From NCBI GenBank assembly GCA_947561395.2, contig OX387182.1, positions 44,757,949-44,821,948 of the forward strand: DNA of 64,000 nt, written 5' to 3'. Positions 43,622 through 56,145 of the stretch are shown in pieces. A model generated the notes under the pieces. That model made no database searches and had not been told where the DNA came from. It worked only from the letters and a program-made list of their open reading frames with translations. The stretch is from Buxus sempervirens (Eukaryota > Streptophyta > Magnoliopsida > Buxales > Buxaceae). The position numbers and the translations under genes were made by a program. Positions within the stretch are counted from its first letter, which is position 1. Every line of letters begins with the position of its first letter.

Positions 43622-46090
43622 TTGCCCCCCTACTTACTTATTACGCCGTCATCGGCCGGTGTGATGAGTAAGTACTTTGGGTTTTTAAAAAATTGTCTGT
43701 TGCTTGATGTGAAAAGATTGCGCCACATTCCCACGATTGCAATGACGAGACGTTTTCGGACTTCATCTTGCTTATAACATACTGCAGCCAAGATTTTACT
43801 TTACTTTTCTTTCTCGGCTATTTGTCTTTTCTTCTTCTTTGTCTTCAATGGCGGGCAATCTCATACGCTATACTTCTACAGTTGAAGTTTTCGATGGCTC
43901 GATATCTGTAGGTCCTTTTCTTTCTGCCAGCAATACTCCTTTGGAGGCCCCGACTGAGAAAGTGAGGGGTCCTTTACTCTTCACTGACGACCGGAGTCTC
44001 AATCTACCTTCTCGAAAAAAATTTCGAAGTTGGCCGACCGCCTATCCTGAATGGGTGACCTGGGTTAACAACATGAAGGAGCGTTTTGCCGTTATTTGGC
44101 GTAAGACTGGTATTTATGACATGATTAACTTTTCCTGTCATTCTATTCCTTTGAATCGCGACCTTCTCAGCGCCATGGGTTTATTCTGGAATGTTCGGAC
44201 TAATACCTTCAATTTCCCTTGTGGGCCGATGACTCCCACTGTCATGGATGTCTGCTTTATTACTGGTTTCTTCGCAACCGGTCATGAGATTCGGGTTGGC
44301 ATGGCAGATCTTAAGGATTACCAGCATTTACCTCCGCTGGCCGTAGGTGACAAGGGAAAAGAGGTAGAAAAGAAAAGAAAGCAACCCCCAACGAAGAAGA
44401 AAAAAGCTTCTAAGAAGGCAGGATCTCTTCGGCAGAAAGGGATTGTTTTGTCAGAGAACGAACCTCCACCGTCAGAGAGCGAATCGCCACCGACATTGAT
44501 TCATACCTCTTATCGGTCCTACATCAAGGACTGTGCCCAATTCCGACCTCCAACTTATGAAGATGAAGTAGAACACTTCTACTTTCTCCTTTATTTCTTC
44601 TGTAACTTCGTATTCTGTCCCAAGGCTCAAGCAGTTACCAAAGAATATTATTCACTGGTGAAGCTGATTCTGGGCGAGTATGAAGTTGCCCTTGCTCCTT
44701 ATTTTTTGTCGGTTTTGTACCGTTCACTTCAAGAGTTTGTTCATGGCACCCTTCAAAATCCTGGGGGGCCATTGTGGTTTCTTCAATTTTGGGCTTATCA
44801 CTACTTTCCATCCCAGTTTTATGCTCGGGTGCCGATTCCTTCTAATATGCCCTCTGAGTTTGGTGGCTATGCCTGTTTGGCTACTACTCCTGTTGTTCTC
44901 TCTTTTCCTGAGTGTTTCCGTTTCTTTTTGGGTCTTCATCATTTCCCCACTCCTCCTTTTGGAGTTTCCGCAAATGCTCCCGGTTTCCTTTCAATGGTTG
45001 ATGTCATAACTAATGAGCAGCATCTTATCTGGGTCAGTTTTCTGACGGCTCGAAATTTGAATTATGCTGTGAAGTCAATTAACAAGAAACCGGGGTTTGA
45101 GGTATACTTGCCAAATTGTGTAAGCCGGCAATTTCAATGTGAACAGAGGATCCCCTTACTTGATGTGGATGGCTTGTTTACTATTGATACCAGTTCTGTT
45201 GATCGGCCGTCTGTCACTGTAGCCGAAGCTGCCCAAATGGAAGATACTTATAGGGTTGCTGCTGTTGAATTTCGTCTTCCCTTTCTTCCTCGTCATCACA
45301 AAGGTCATTCTGATTTCCATGTTTGGTGGAATTCTTTCTGGACTAAAATCTGCCGTTATTCGGCCGATTATTATCTCGAAAGATTGGGTCTGATGGAATC
45401 TTTGGCTGCGTCGATCCAAGAAGGTATCTTCTTATCTTCCTTGTTTCTGATCCACTTGATACTAATTCAGTTATTCTGTCACTAGGTGAAGTACCGCTGT
45501 AACGCCCCGGATCCGTGTTGTTCATTAAAGATATAACACGTCTCACGGAGGTTAGGCAAGGATCGTTAATCAATTTATGATCGCTGGATAATCATACATC
45601 TATTACCTGACAGAGTGCACATTTCCATTTATGCAAAATTGTAACATTTAACTGAACTGGAATCATATGGTTCATCCCCAATTAACTTTAATACATCTCA
45701 ATTAATTCAAAGTTCTCAAATTCAGAACAGATAACCTACAAGTCTAAGGAAGGTAATAGTAGTCTTCCTCCCTATATGCCTCAGCAGGATCTACCCCAGT
45801 AATCGCCTCACCACGAGTATCTGAAAAACAGAACAACAACAGAGTGAGATACGAATATCTCAGCGAGTAGCACATGCATGCAGAAATAGTTGATCACATT
45901 TTAAAACTATGCATCGACAACACTACAATACGTTTAAACAACCAATATCAATTTCCCAAGTTCAAATCAAACAAATCACATCTGAGTTAAGTACAATAAT
46001 ACATCGATTGGTCAATGTCATGACTATCGTTTAGTTGATAAATTAAACATGCCAAGTAGACACTCCACACCTCCATGTACACAGTTCCGG

Positions 46091-46205
46091 CCTACTCAGG
46101 GGTTCGGATACTCTGAAATGACGACCTACTCAGGGTTTCGTCATCCAATGCAGGCCTACTCCCCGGGTTTCTGCATTGACAACCAGGCCTACTCAGGGTT
46201 TCTGG
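46091..46205 (+). repeat. Minisatellite in LTR E
   Basis: Four copies of a 30-34 bp unit, with CCTACTC at 46091, 46125, 46155 and 46188. Confidence 0.8.
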
Positions 46206-46829
46206 CTGCTCTACACCGGTCGTGGCAACACACAAGGCCATGCAATTCCAACAACCAACAATAACATCACATTACTAAGCTTAAACATCTGGATCCAGGA
46301 CAAGCTAGACCAAAACAGTAAAACATCGTATAATCTCAATACCAATATCAAAGAAAAACCATTCATTTCATATCATGTAAAACTCATCGCAATTCGTCAC
46401 CTGTCCCTCTAGACCAAGCAGTACCTCAAGTACATTCAGTATTTTCTCATTTCCGTAACACAAGTCATATGAAAGTAAAACTCAATTCATTCATACCAAG
46501 GAAATCTTTACAATAGATTTAAAGTTTCCAAACCAGTGAAACCAGAATAGAATAACTCCTCAATCAAAACAGTGTATAAAACAGAGGAAGTATAATTAGT
46601 GACTCTTAGTGGTTTGGTATCCGGCATAATATTCATGAATAACCTAAACTCAACTTGAAAGCTTTTAAGAAATTCACTCAATTTTCCTCTAATAGTTTCC
46701 TAGGCAAAATAGATTTCCAGGGTTCCTAAACAAGTGAATAGTGAAGTGGTTTAATCCTCAGGTAACCCAAATACCCTTAGTTAATTCAAATCTCCAATTT
46801 AATAAGCAAAATAGGTCTGCCGCTCACTT

Positions 46830-47090
46830 ACTGAGGTGGGCGCGAGGTGAGCGCCGGTCGGCGGTGAAGAAAAAGGGTAAAATCGACCTGCCGCTCACCT
46901 GACGCTAGGTGAGCGTGAGCTGAGCGCGAGATGGGCGTGAGGTGGGCGCGAGATTCGCGCGAGATGGGTGCATAGTTTTCCGCTGAGCGCGAGCTGAGCG
47001 GCAGCCGGGCGCGAGCTTGGCGGTGGGTCGTTTTTAACGGGGCGCCTACCTCTGAGGTGAGCGCCGGTGAGCGCGAGGTGAGCGGATACC
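46830..47090 (+). repeat. GC-rich GGTGAGCG motif array in LTR E
   Basis: More than ten short related motifs (GAGGTGAGCGC, GAGCTGAGCG, GGTGGGCGCGAG and the reverse CCGCTCACCT) within about 260 bp, in otherwise A/T-rich sequence. GAGGTGAGCGCCGGT occurs twice exactly (46844 and 47054). Confidence 0.8.
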
Positions 47091-49473
47091 CCTGTGATTT
47101 TCATTTCTCTGTTATTTCGAGATCTACATGACTGGCCGGTTTGTGAACCTCTGTAATTGTTCTACTATACTCCTAATACTCCCAGAAGACTTCCCAACCA
47201 TATTTGGAATTAATCTAAACACTTTCATTTTCAAATATAAAATTAAATCCGGAGACTCTGTTCATGTAATTTCCCAAAAACCAGAAAAACCAGAAAACTC
47301 ACACTATCACTTTATATATAACCCATGCATCAGAATAATCTCGAGAGAAACATAAAACACAAAACCCCAGTTGTAAATCAGTGCTACTCACCTGAGTGCG
47401 CTTATTCCCGAATGGTAAAACCTCGGCCGATCTCTACTCCGGCCACGCACGCGAAGGAAAATCTCTCCAAACCAAACTTCTCGAGCAGCGAGAGTTAACC
47501 CACTGAACTTCAACTCCGAACTCCTTCTTTCAGCACTTGCGATTTCTGGTTCTTCACGAACAGAAACCCTAGTCGCCCCTCCAGCCGAAATCGCTAGTTC
47601 TCCTGATGTCCAGACTTAACGAAAATGTTTCCGAAATTATTATAAGCGTATTCTCATAAACCCGAACCCTACTTTCCATTTTTAGTACACTTACTTGATA
47701 CATACGCCGCTCGAATACTCTCCCACTTCCTTGATCCTATGCATGCTCGCCCACCGGAGATACTACATGTTCCGCATCCATTTACGTTAATAATCACATA
47801 ACTATACTTTAATAGTAACAATGATAATACTACGATTTTTCGGAAAAATGGATATATAACGCTTGTACATACGAGTATGGGCTAAGCCCTCAAACCACAA
47901 AATAACCTGATAAACACAGTTTATACATCAGAATAAATAACTAAATAAATAAATAAATAACTCACAAAATTCAGGGTCTTACAACCGCCTCTAGCTTTGG
48001 AGGCTAGTCCGTTTGATTCTTTGCCTGCACCGATCGAAGAAGGTATATTCTCTACTCCTTTGTTTTCGATTCATGCGACATTAATCCAGCTATTCTGTCA
48101 CCAGGTGAAGTACCGTCTCTAGCTTTGGAGACTTATACTTCCCCTTCAAGGGATTTGGCCGAGGATGAGGCTTTGTCAGTAGAATGCCCCGTTTCGATTG
48201 TTCCATATGAAGATCCCGATGATGTCCCATTACGACGGCGTTCTCGGAAGGTACTGAATCTTCATTGACCATTCTTCTTTTTATTTTTCCTTCTGACACT
48301 TCATTCTTCTAGGTTTCGAGTTCCTCGGGTCCAACTGCTTTTTCTTCCAATGTCATGGAATCTTCTTCGGATCCAGTTGTTGATCCTACGTCTGTTTTTG
48401 ACCCGGCTAACTTCGTTGGTCCTGTCGAAACACTGGATTCTCCTGGTAGTGTCATCGTAGTTCCTTTAGCACTTCCTGAAGGTCAGGAGCATTTATCCAT
48501 TCGAGAGGATTCTTCAGAAATAAGTTCTTCTCCCGAATTACCTCCTGGGTATGAACAGAGCGCTGCCCCTCCGGTAGTTGAGACTGCAACGTCTACTGCT
48601 TCCATTGGGACTAACATTCCTCCAGGCCCTTCTGCCTTGACCGATATTCCCCCAGGTTCTTCTGCTATAGTAGCGGAAGGTGATATTGATCGGCCGAAGC
48701 AAACGCTTGTTGAATTGGGGAGTGCCAGTTCATCTCTTGTTCCTGGACTTTCTCCTGTTGTGGGATTACTCTCTAATGATGGTCATGGCCGATTGGACGT
48801 TATGTTGAATGATGTCTGTTCCAATCTTTCGTCGGATGGTTCATCTAAGCCCTCATCTTTATCTCCAACAAGTATTCGATCGGAGATTATCCGCCTCCTC
48901 ACTCCAGGCATAGTTAGTATTTCTGAAGAGACTCTTACCCGTGTGATGGCATTGGCTGCGAAGCTTCGGGATCTCTCTTCTGTATCTCCTGACGTAAAAT
49001 CGGTGTTTTCTCAACTTACTCTCCTTTACTCCTATAAAGTTGTTTTTGACCATCTTTCGGCCAAACTATATGAAATGAGTAATACGGCCGATTCTGTTGA
49101 TGGCCGATATCAACTTTTGCAATAGTTGAGGAATGAGCGCGAGATTTGTCATCATCAGTATATTGAAACGGTCCACCGTACTAATATCATCGATAATAAT
49201 TTTACGGAGGTTGACCGTCAAATTGCGGAGTTACAGTCTAAGAGATGTGATCTTGCAAATCAACGGGAGGAGCTTCTTCGTACGAATAAAGCTGTTGATG
49301 ATACCTTGAAGGAGAAGACCCGTCAGTGCGTCGAAATCTCCCACGAGCTGAAATCGGAGATAGAATTGGCTCGCGGTTCCTTTCTGCTTTGGTCCACTTT
49401 GGTTGAAGAAAAACGGTCTGCTCAAGAGTCTTTTGACCGTATTAATTCTGCAATTTTAAACACTTCTTTGTAA

Positions 49474-49765
49474 AGCATTTAATGAATTCAAATCCTTTTT
49501 TGAGATCCATTTGCCAACTGTCTTAGCCGTCAGAATCGGCCTTCTTTTTGACAAAGTTTATCTTTTCAAATTGATTTGCCCGTATGATCTTTACTTTTAA
49601 TACGCTTTATTCGAGAAGATCTCCAACCGCCGTTTCGATTTCTTTGGGAAGGCAATCGTACCATCAACACCTTTTTCTGGAAGACCGCGGTCTTATCAAA
49701 AGTTCTTCCCCAATAGTTTAATCATTACGAATCTTTTTTCTATCGGCAGACGTTTTCCGTAATGC
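49474..49765. other. Junction between the PMD gene and truncated pol in element C
   Basis: No coding sequence. Integrase and the second RNase H domain would be expected here on the minus strand but are absent, so a deletion joined mid-RNase H to the 3' region. Confidence 0.6.
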
Positions 49766-51433
49766 TTATTTGAAGTCAAACTCCATCAGAGTCAGAGTCC
49801 ATTTCCCGAGTCTACCACTCACCGTGGGTCGAGTGAGCATATATTTAACCACGTCGGTGGCTGCTTTGACAAAAATTTCTCTGGCCGAAAGGAGATAATG
49901 TCGCAATTTGGTAGCTGCATAGTAAAGCGTGAGACATAACTTCTCCAGATTAGCGTACCTTTTTTCTACCGGAGTGAGAAATCTGCTAAGATAATAAATG
50001 GCATGCTCAAACCCTTGTTCATTCTCTTGGGCCAATAAGACTCCAATCGAATCATTTGCAGCCGCTATGTATAGCTTTAGCGGCCGTTCTTTTGAAGGTG
50101 GTACTAAAACCGGTGGCGTTGCCAAATATTGCTTGATGCTTTCGAACGCGGTTTGGTGCTCCTCATTCCAAATAAATTCTTCAGTCTCTTTGATCTTTAG
50201 TAATGGAGATAGGACCCTGATCTTTCCGGCCAAGTTTGAAATGAATCTCCTTAAGAAATTCACTTGGCCGAGCAATATTTGTAGCTGTTTCTTATTGGCC
50301 GGTGGCTTGGCCTCTATGACCGATTTTGCCTTATTTTTGTCAACCTCTATTCCTCTTTGGTGCACGAGAAAGCCTAGGAAATTTCCGGCCGATACTCCAA
50401 AGGCACATTTTAATGGGTTCATTTTCAAGCTGTACTTTCGAAGTCACTCAAAAACCCGCTTTAAATGTTGTAAGTGGTCTTTCTCGGTCTGAGATTTTAT
50501 CACCACATCATCAATATATACCTCGAGTATCTGACCGATCATATCATGGAAGATAAGATTCATTGCCCTCTGATAGGTTGCACCAGCATTTTTCAACCCG
50601 AAGGGCATAACTACCCAACAGTAAGTTCCTAATGCTCCAGGGCAACGAAATGCCGTTTTAGCTACATCATCTTCGGCAATAAAAATTTGATTATAGCTGG
50701 AGTGGCCATCCATGAATGACAAATACTTATGCCGTGATGGATTATCAACTAAGAGATCAGCGATCGGCATTGGATATTCATCCTTGGGTGTTGCAGAATT
50801 AAGATTGCGGAAGTCAATACATACCCTAATTTGACCATTCTTTTTTATTACAGGCACCACGTTAGAAAGCCAATCAGCGTATCGTATTGGCCTAATGAAT
50901 CCGACTGATAAAAGCCGTTCTATTTCAACCTTTACTTTACATATCACGTCATCACCCATCCTCCTTGAAGGCTGTCTGAATGGTTTGAATTCCGGCTTGA
51001 TAGGGAGCCTGTGTTCTACCATTTTTCGATCCAACCCTGGCATCTCTTGGTAAGTCCAGGCAAAACAGTCCGAATATTCGGCCAATAGTTTTTCCATTTC
51101 TTGTCTGACCGAGGGTGGTAATAACTTGCTTATGAAAACAGGCTTTCGTTCTGCTTCTTTTCCCAGGTTGATTTCTTCTAATGGATCCTGGGTGTCTACC
51201 TTTAGGTCCTCTAGCTTGGCTGGTGCTGCTTGCAGATTGGCGAGAATAATCTCATCCCGATCTTGTATCCTTTCATCATCTTGTTCGTTGATGAATTCGG
51301 CCGAGTTCACCATTACCTCACCGTTTTTCGGCCATTCCTGCTCCTGTTGCAATTTCCCTACTTTTTCTTCCTGCATGTAAGCCGTCATCTTTCTTAAGAT
51401 GGCCTCTGCAACTTCTGATGGTTTAACCATCAT
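49766..51433 (-). pseudogene. Element C pol fragment: reverse transcriptase and partial RNase H
   Basis: Starts at 51433 with ATGATG overlapping the last 11 bases of the gag-pro frame (+1 relative to it). RT motifs VCIDFRNLNSATPKDEYPMP, FMDGHSSYNQI and YIDD (50507-50518) are intact. A TGA at 50444-50446 interrupts just after RT, and the frame ends at 49766 within the first RNase H domain (LTLMEFDFK then stop). The second RNase H and integrase are absent. The internal stop is one C-to-T change from CGA. It is dead as an enzyme source. Confidence 0.9.
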
Positions 51434-54400
51434 TTGGTAGTTCTTTGAGTTCGGCGACTGCGGCTACCTCTGTAAGCCGATGTTGCGCCGATTGTAGCAT
51501 AGCCGAACTTGAAGCAATCGGCTGCCCATTCTTGTCATATCCATTAAATGAAATAGGTTTTACCCCTTCGTGATAAAGGGATGCATGTGCTGCATTGGAA
51601 TCTACGGCAAATGGCCGCTTGTCGGCTTTCACTTCTTCGATCTTGCCATCTTTCCAAAACAGAAACGATTGGTGTAAAGAAGATGGTACACATCTATTCG
51701 AATGAATCCAATCTCTTCCCAGCAATGCGTTGTATCCGGCTGATGATTCAATCACGAAGAATGCCGTGAGAGATTGCCGTGCCCCAACCGTTAGTTCGAT
51801 TGGGAGGATTCCTCTAGTTCCTGTAATACCCCCTGCAAAGTTAGTAACAGTAATTTCGGAAGGAATTAAATCCGAATAAGACTTACCTAGCTTCTTCAAT
51901 GTGGAGATTGGGATGAAATTTATTGCTGCCTCATTATCAATTAGAATTCTATTGATAGGGATCCCGTTCATGTGCGCCTTTATAAATAGAGGCCTCAGAT
52001 GTTGAGTCATGGCTAAAGATGGTTCAATAAAACATACCTCTCCAACCGGACCGATTTTATCATCATCGACCGGTCTTTGGTCTTTTCCCTCTTCCTCGAG
52101 GTGTTCCGGATCGATTACATACAAAGCTATTGGATCTTCCTCTTCATTGGTCTCTTGTAGCCGTGGCAATTCCTGGCTTGCCCCGAAAGTCATAGGCAAA
52201 GTGAGGACCATATGGCAGTCAAGTGGTATCGGGGGCATTCGACCGAAACAAATTTCAGCTATTGACGCATCAGCACTCAAAGGAGGTTGACTCAGTGACT
52301 CGCTGATCTCGTCTTTCGGAGTTTCGAGCGTCAATTCCTCCGTTATTTCTACCGTAGAAGGAGTTGAGATCTTGCTATATTCAGTTAACAATTGTTCTCC
52401 TTCCCCTCCAGCGAAATTGTCCGTCAATTCTTCGTCAGAAACCAGCCTTTCGGTTACTGCATTGGAATTGTGTTCGGGTGTAGTATCTGGAGCAACTGAT
52501 GAATCGAGTAATGGGCTCTTTACGAGCCTTTGTGGTTTTGGAATGCGCCATTTGGCGACAAACCTAGAAGACCAATATGGCTCAGATGATCCAGTACTCT
52601 GTTCCTGGTATCGTCTCTTAGCTTGCTGTCGCTACCAGCGTCGCTTCTGCGTTCTGGTTAGTTCTGCGATACTTGCCTGCGCATGGAAAGGAAATTTAGG
52701 ATGAGTCAATCTTTTCCAGTGACCATTTTGAATAATAGGGGGTTTTACCATCCTAGGTTTGACCCTGTCTACCATCCTATATTGTTCGTGAGTCATATAG
52801 CCGCTGTCCCTAGCGGAGCTATATGTGGCTGCCGTCCTGGTCGGCGAGCCTACTTGTCTTCCAGAAGTTAAGTATAATGGTCTCTTGCCCCCCTGAGTGT
52901 GGCGGGCATCTTCATGCTTGATGGATTTCCCTTTATACTGGGAATGCTGGTATTCTGTTATCACTTTTAGCCTGCAGTTTTGGCAAAGACGATCTGGTGA
53001 TATTTCTATTTTCTGCGGAATCTTGTATGGTGCATCCTTATTAATGGAAAAATCCTCTGAGGATTTGGCAACCGTCTCCGGTCGCTTTCTGGTTGCCACT
53101 TGATTGGAAGATAATTCAGAGGAAGCCGAAGCCAATCTCTTTGTTGTTATCTCGTTAGGATCTTGCTTTCTGCTTTCTTCCATTCTGGATTCGCACCTGG
53201 ATTTATGCTACCATTCGCCCCATATTTCACCTCTTCTCTCTTGACGCCATGACCGTCCTTGTGTAGGTGGATACCTCCAACAGTTTCTCGGTCGTAGGTT
53301 CACCTGGTTTTGCTCTGGTTGCACTTTTTTCCCCCACTTTTCTGACGAGGATCCCTCCAGGTCGACTTTAACTGCTGGGGTGCATTTTGGTAAACCAATG
53401 GTGACCATATTCGCCGACACCTCCTTAGGGAAAGGTTGTGTATCAACCTGCATTTTCCTTTTGTCCGTTTCTACAAACTTTAGGAGTCCTTTATCAATAT
53501 TCTCCTGTATCACATTACGAAGCACAGTACACTCATTAGTTTTGTGAGTTTTCACTCCGTGCCATTTACAAGATTTGCCCTTGGCCGCCACATTGGCCGG
53601 GATAAAAGGATGGTCTTTAGTCAGTCTGAAGAATCCCTATTTTAGAAGGTATTCAAATATTTCGGCCGTCTTATTTATGTCAAAGGAATAATTTCGGCTA
53701 AAAGTATTTGTTTCTTTTGTTGCTTCTGTATCCTTGGTTTTTCGGATAAGAATCGGACAGGTGATTGCTTGTTTTCCAACGACTTCTACAACTCCGTATT
53801 CAAAGTTCGGGTCCCTGTAATAGGACCCGTAAGACGAGACTTTCTTTTCGTTATCTTCCTGTAACAACCATTCATATTTGGCTGCTCTAGCCGACAATTC
53901 AAATAAATCTTCGAACTGTTCACCTTCGAATTTCTTTCGAAGTTCAAAGTGTAGTTCGTTTAAGGCCAAATTTGCAAATTCCGATTCCGGTAAAAGAATT
54001 CGGCATTTGTTTTTCATATATTTAAAGCGAGTGATATACTTATCGGCCGACTCCCCTGGTTGTTGTCTTAACCGAGCAAGATCAACCATGGTTACTTCGG
54101 GTTCCGTACGATAAAATTGGAAGTGGAATTTTTCTTCCATCATTGCCCAATTTGTAACGGAATTGGCCGGTAATGTAATGTACCACGTAAAGGCCTGTCC
54201 GGTTAATGAGTTTCCAAATAGTCTGAGCCTGAGGAAATCATTACCGGACGCCTCTCCACATTGTACCGTAAATCGGCCAATGTGTTCAATGGTAGACTGT
54301 TGACCTTCTCCTGAAAACAAAGTGAATTCGGGAATCTTGTATCCCCTAGGAAATTCAAATTGCTGGTCAATCCAGTCCGGGTAAGGTTTCCTATAAACTG

Positions 54401-54998
54401 GCCTAGTCATTCATCGGTGATATTGATCTCCGATCATCTCTTGAATTACATTTTGGATGTAATTACGGTTTACGGCCATATTTCTTACCCCAATATCTTC
54501 TCTATGGTTCTCCTGTGCTTCCCTTTGTCCCATTGGACGCACCTCAATTGGAGGTACATTATGAGGAATTGGGATACCAGGTGGTATTTCTCCCCTTAAA
54601 GCAACGGTGTTGGCCTGTTCATTTCGGCCATTTCCACCTAAGTTCATGGGCGGTGGTTGCTCAGGGATATTAATCCTTTCATGAGCATTCGAACCAGCGG
54701 CCGATGTTTCGGCTCGCTCGGCCATCATAGCCGGTCTTGTCATTGTGGAGAAACCTTCCTGTAAAACTGCTAGGATTCTACCATTATCAGAAGAAATCTT
54801 GTTAATACCCTGACCAAAGCCTGCCATTTGTTGGCAAAGACCTTGTATGGCCTGGATGAGTCGTTCATTAAGATCCGGCTGAGAACTCGAAGGTCCTTCT
54901 TCCGGGACTTCTGAACCATAAAGAGGATTTACCTGAGATTCGGCAGGTTCCTCTGGCGTTGCATTTTCGGCATGCCGAGTACTTCTTCTTGCCGCCAT
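51423..54998 (-). pseudogene. Element C gag-protease, broken by stops
   Basis: One reading frame from ATG 54998 to TAA near 51423, interrupted by in-frame stops at 54411-54413 (TGA), 53634-53636 (TAG), 53208-53210 (TAG) and 52632-52634 (TAG). Gag domain lies at about 54350-53850 (GYKIPEFTLFSGEG, QQPGESADKYITRF). A knuckle CKWHGVKTHKTNEC is near 53550. The protease site near 51930-51938 reads DNE instead of DNG (LIDNEAAINFIP), so its glycine is lost. Most of the stops fit C-to-T (CGA/CAG) changes expected from deamination of methylated cytosine. Frame continuity through all four stops shows recent decay. Confidence 0.9.
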
Positions 54999-55047
54999 TA
55001 GTGCTCTTTCAAAGACTAATGGTCCCACCGGGCGTGCCAAAAAAGGA

Positions 55048-56140
55048 TGTTGCTCCGAAATTGGGCCGGTGTGGACACGTGTCGAATGTGATGATGTGTC
55101 TCTACGCGGGCGTGCCAGTATCGTTTGATACAAATGATTTTCGGGTCAAACCCTGACCCCGGGCACCTGTTCCGAATCTGAACTGGAATCGGTCCAGTCG
55201 TACTGCAAGTCACCTGTAATAAAACGGGTCAGGCAATGATATGAAGACTAGGGGTCCGGTCTTCGTTTAGGTTCTTGTAAGTGTTTAAAAGCGAAAGCAA
55301 CTAATGGCACACAAATCCTTTTATTATAAAATCGACCGACGAGCCGAAAGCGACAACAGATAATCCCCAAAATGGAAACAAAAAGTACAAAAAGAAAATC
55401 GACAGGGCTTGCAGGACCGGCCTGTCCTGGTCTTATAGCCGTAATCGGGTATAAGTGCAGGAGGAAGGGGGCGGCTGCTAGCAAAGTCAGTTCAGGGGGT
55501 TCACCTTGGATTGCTGCTTACCCGAAAATACACACGTCACCTGGCGTGATCAGAGCGAGTCTCGGGACCGGCTGCTCGGGATTCTGTAAACACAGAACTG
55601 TGAGTCAGGGGCGGCCTCAACTTACTCTCCGGTGGCAGGATTCTGGTGTTAATCGAAGTAAAGAGGGGTCGAAGATGTCACTGCGACTGGAAGCAGTGAG
55701 AGAGGTCCTAGTTTATCCTTCTGTATTAGAGGGGATAAAGGATCACGGATGATCAAAATAATATAATAACCGGTTGCGGTTGGGTGGATTGTGTCCCTGA
55801 GCTCTTCGAATTGGTGCCTTTTATAGCTGATCTTTGACGGTTTTCTCAACGTCCTACTCTTGCACGATCTTCATGGTGGTTGGTCGTCTTCAGTTTTCAG
55901 TTCCAAAACGATAACCGCTCGGCCACGATCTTCAACTGGTTTATCCTTGAACGACCGATGACACGATCTTCTTATATTCGTGGTTTTGTCGTGACTCGAA
56001 TTGTATTCTTGGTTCTGTGTTCATGCTGATGTGGCTTAACCAACTATGCGAGGTCTACATGCTTTGATGCCGTGGCCTAAATATGCCACATAGGCACCAC
56101 GTGTCCTTTTCTTATTCGTCGGTCATATAGGGTGTAAACA
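55048..56140 (-). repeat. Element C 5' LTR
   Basis: 1,093 bp. TATA box CTATAAAAGG (minus strand) at 55818-55827. A GTAAGT donor-like site lies near 55627. A TGG-starting primer-binding site (TGGCACGCCCGGTGGGACC, minus strand) sits 8 nt inside the LTR end, at about 55021-55039. Confidence 0.92.
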
Positions 56141-56145
56141 AAAAG

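Larger units (their letters stand above)
45498..47983 (+). mobile_element. Solo LTR E inside the PMD gene of element C
   Basis: Begins TGTAACGCCCCGGATCCG and ends CAGGGTCTTACA. The target duplication accgc lies at 45493-45497 and 47984-47988. No coding region; 2,486 bp. Internal features are the palindrome GAGATACGAATATCTC near 45847, a minisatellite of CCTACTCAGGGTTT (46091-46205), and a GC-rich array of GGTGAGCG motifs (46830-47090). It must be younger than element C. Confidence 0.9.
43848..49473 (+). pseudogene. Element C antisense gene: plant mobile domain protein, four exons, interrupted
   Basis: Exons: 43848-45423; 45486-45497 continued at 47989-48042 (split by solo LTR E); 48105-48250; and 48313-49473. 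Introns are GT-AG and the phases agree, so the pre-insertion frame would code about 980 residues, apart from one in-frame TAG at 49123-49125. The N-terminal part is a clear PMD (FAVIWRKTGIYDMI, FWNVRTNTFNFPCGPMTPTV). It is followed by a Lys-rich linker, further PMD segments (FPECFRFFLGLHHFPTPPF), a Ser/Pro-rich region and a C-terminal coiled coil (VDRQIAELQSKRCDLANQ). Exon 2 and the start of exon 3, each with its preceding intron, are a tandem duplication. PMD proteins MAIN/MAIL act in silencing in plants; the role of retrotransposon copies is unknown. The ATG at 43848 is preferred over the upstream TTG. Confidence 0.85.
42535..56140 (-). mobile_element. Element C: degenerate Ty3/gypsy retrotransposon with an antisense PMD gene
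   Basis: LTRs are 42535-43621 (3') and 55048-56140 (5'), read on the minus strand from TGTTTACACCC to GGAGCAACA. The target duplication aaaag lies at 42530-42534 and 56141-56145. The LTRs differ by roughly 21 substitutions, mostly C/T, and one 6-bp indel (about 2%). On the minus strand gag-pro and RT/RNase H are recognisable but carry several stops, and integrase is missing. On the plus strand, between pol and the 3' LTR, lies a spliced PMD gene. Length is 13.6 kb, of which about 2.5 kb is the inserted solo LTR E. It can no longer transpose by itself. Confidence 0.93.

Noticed and set aside
54999..55133. Extension of element C gag into the LTR
   Set aside because: The frame is open by chance across the LTR end and primer-binding site; the ATG at 54998 follows the PBS.
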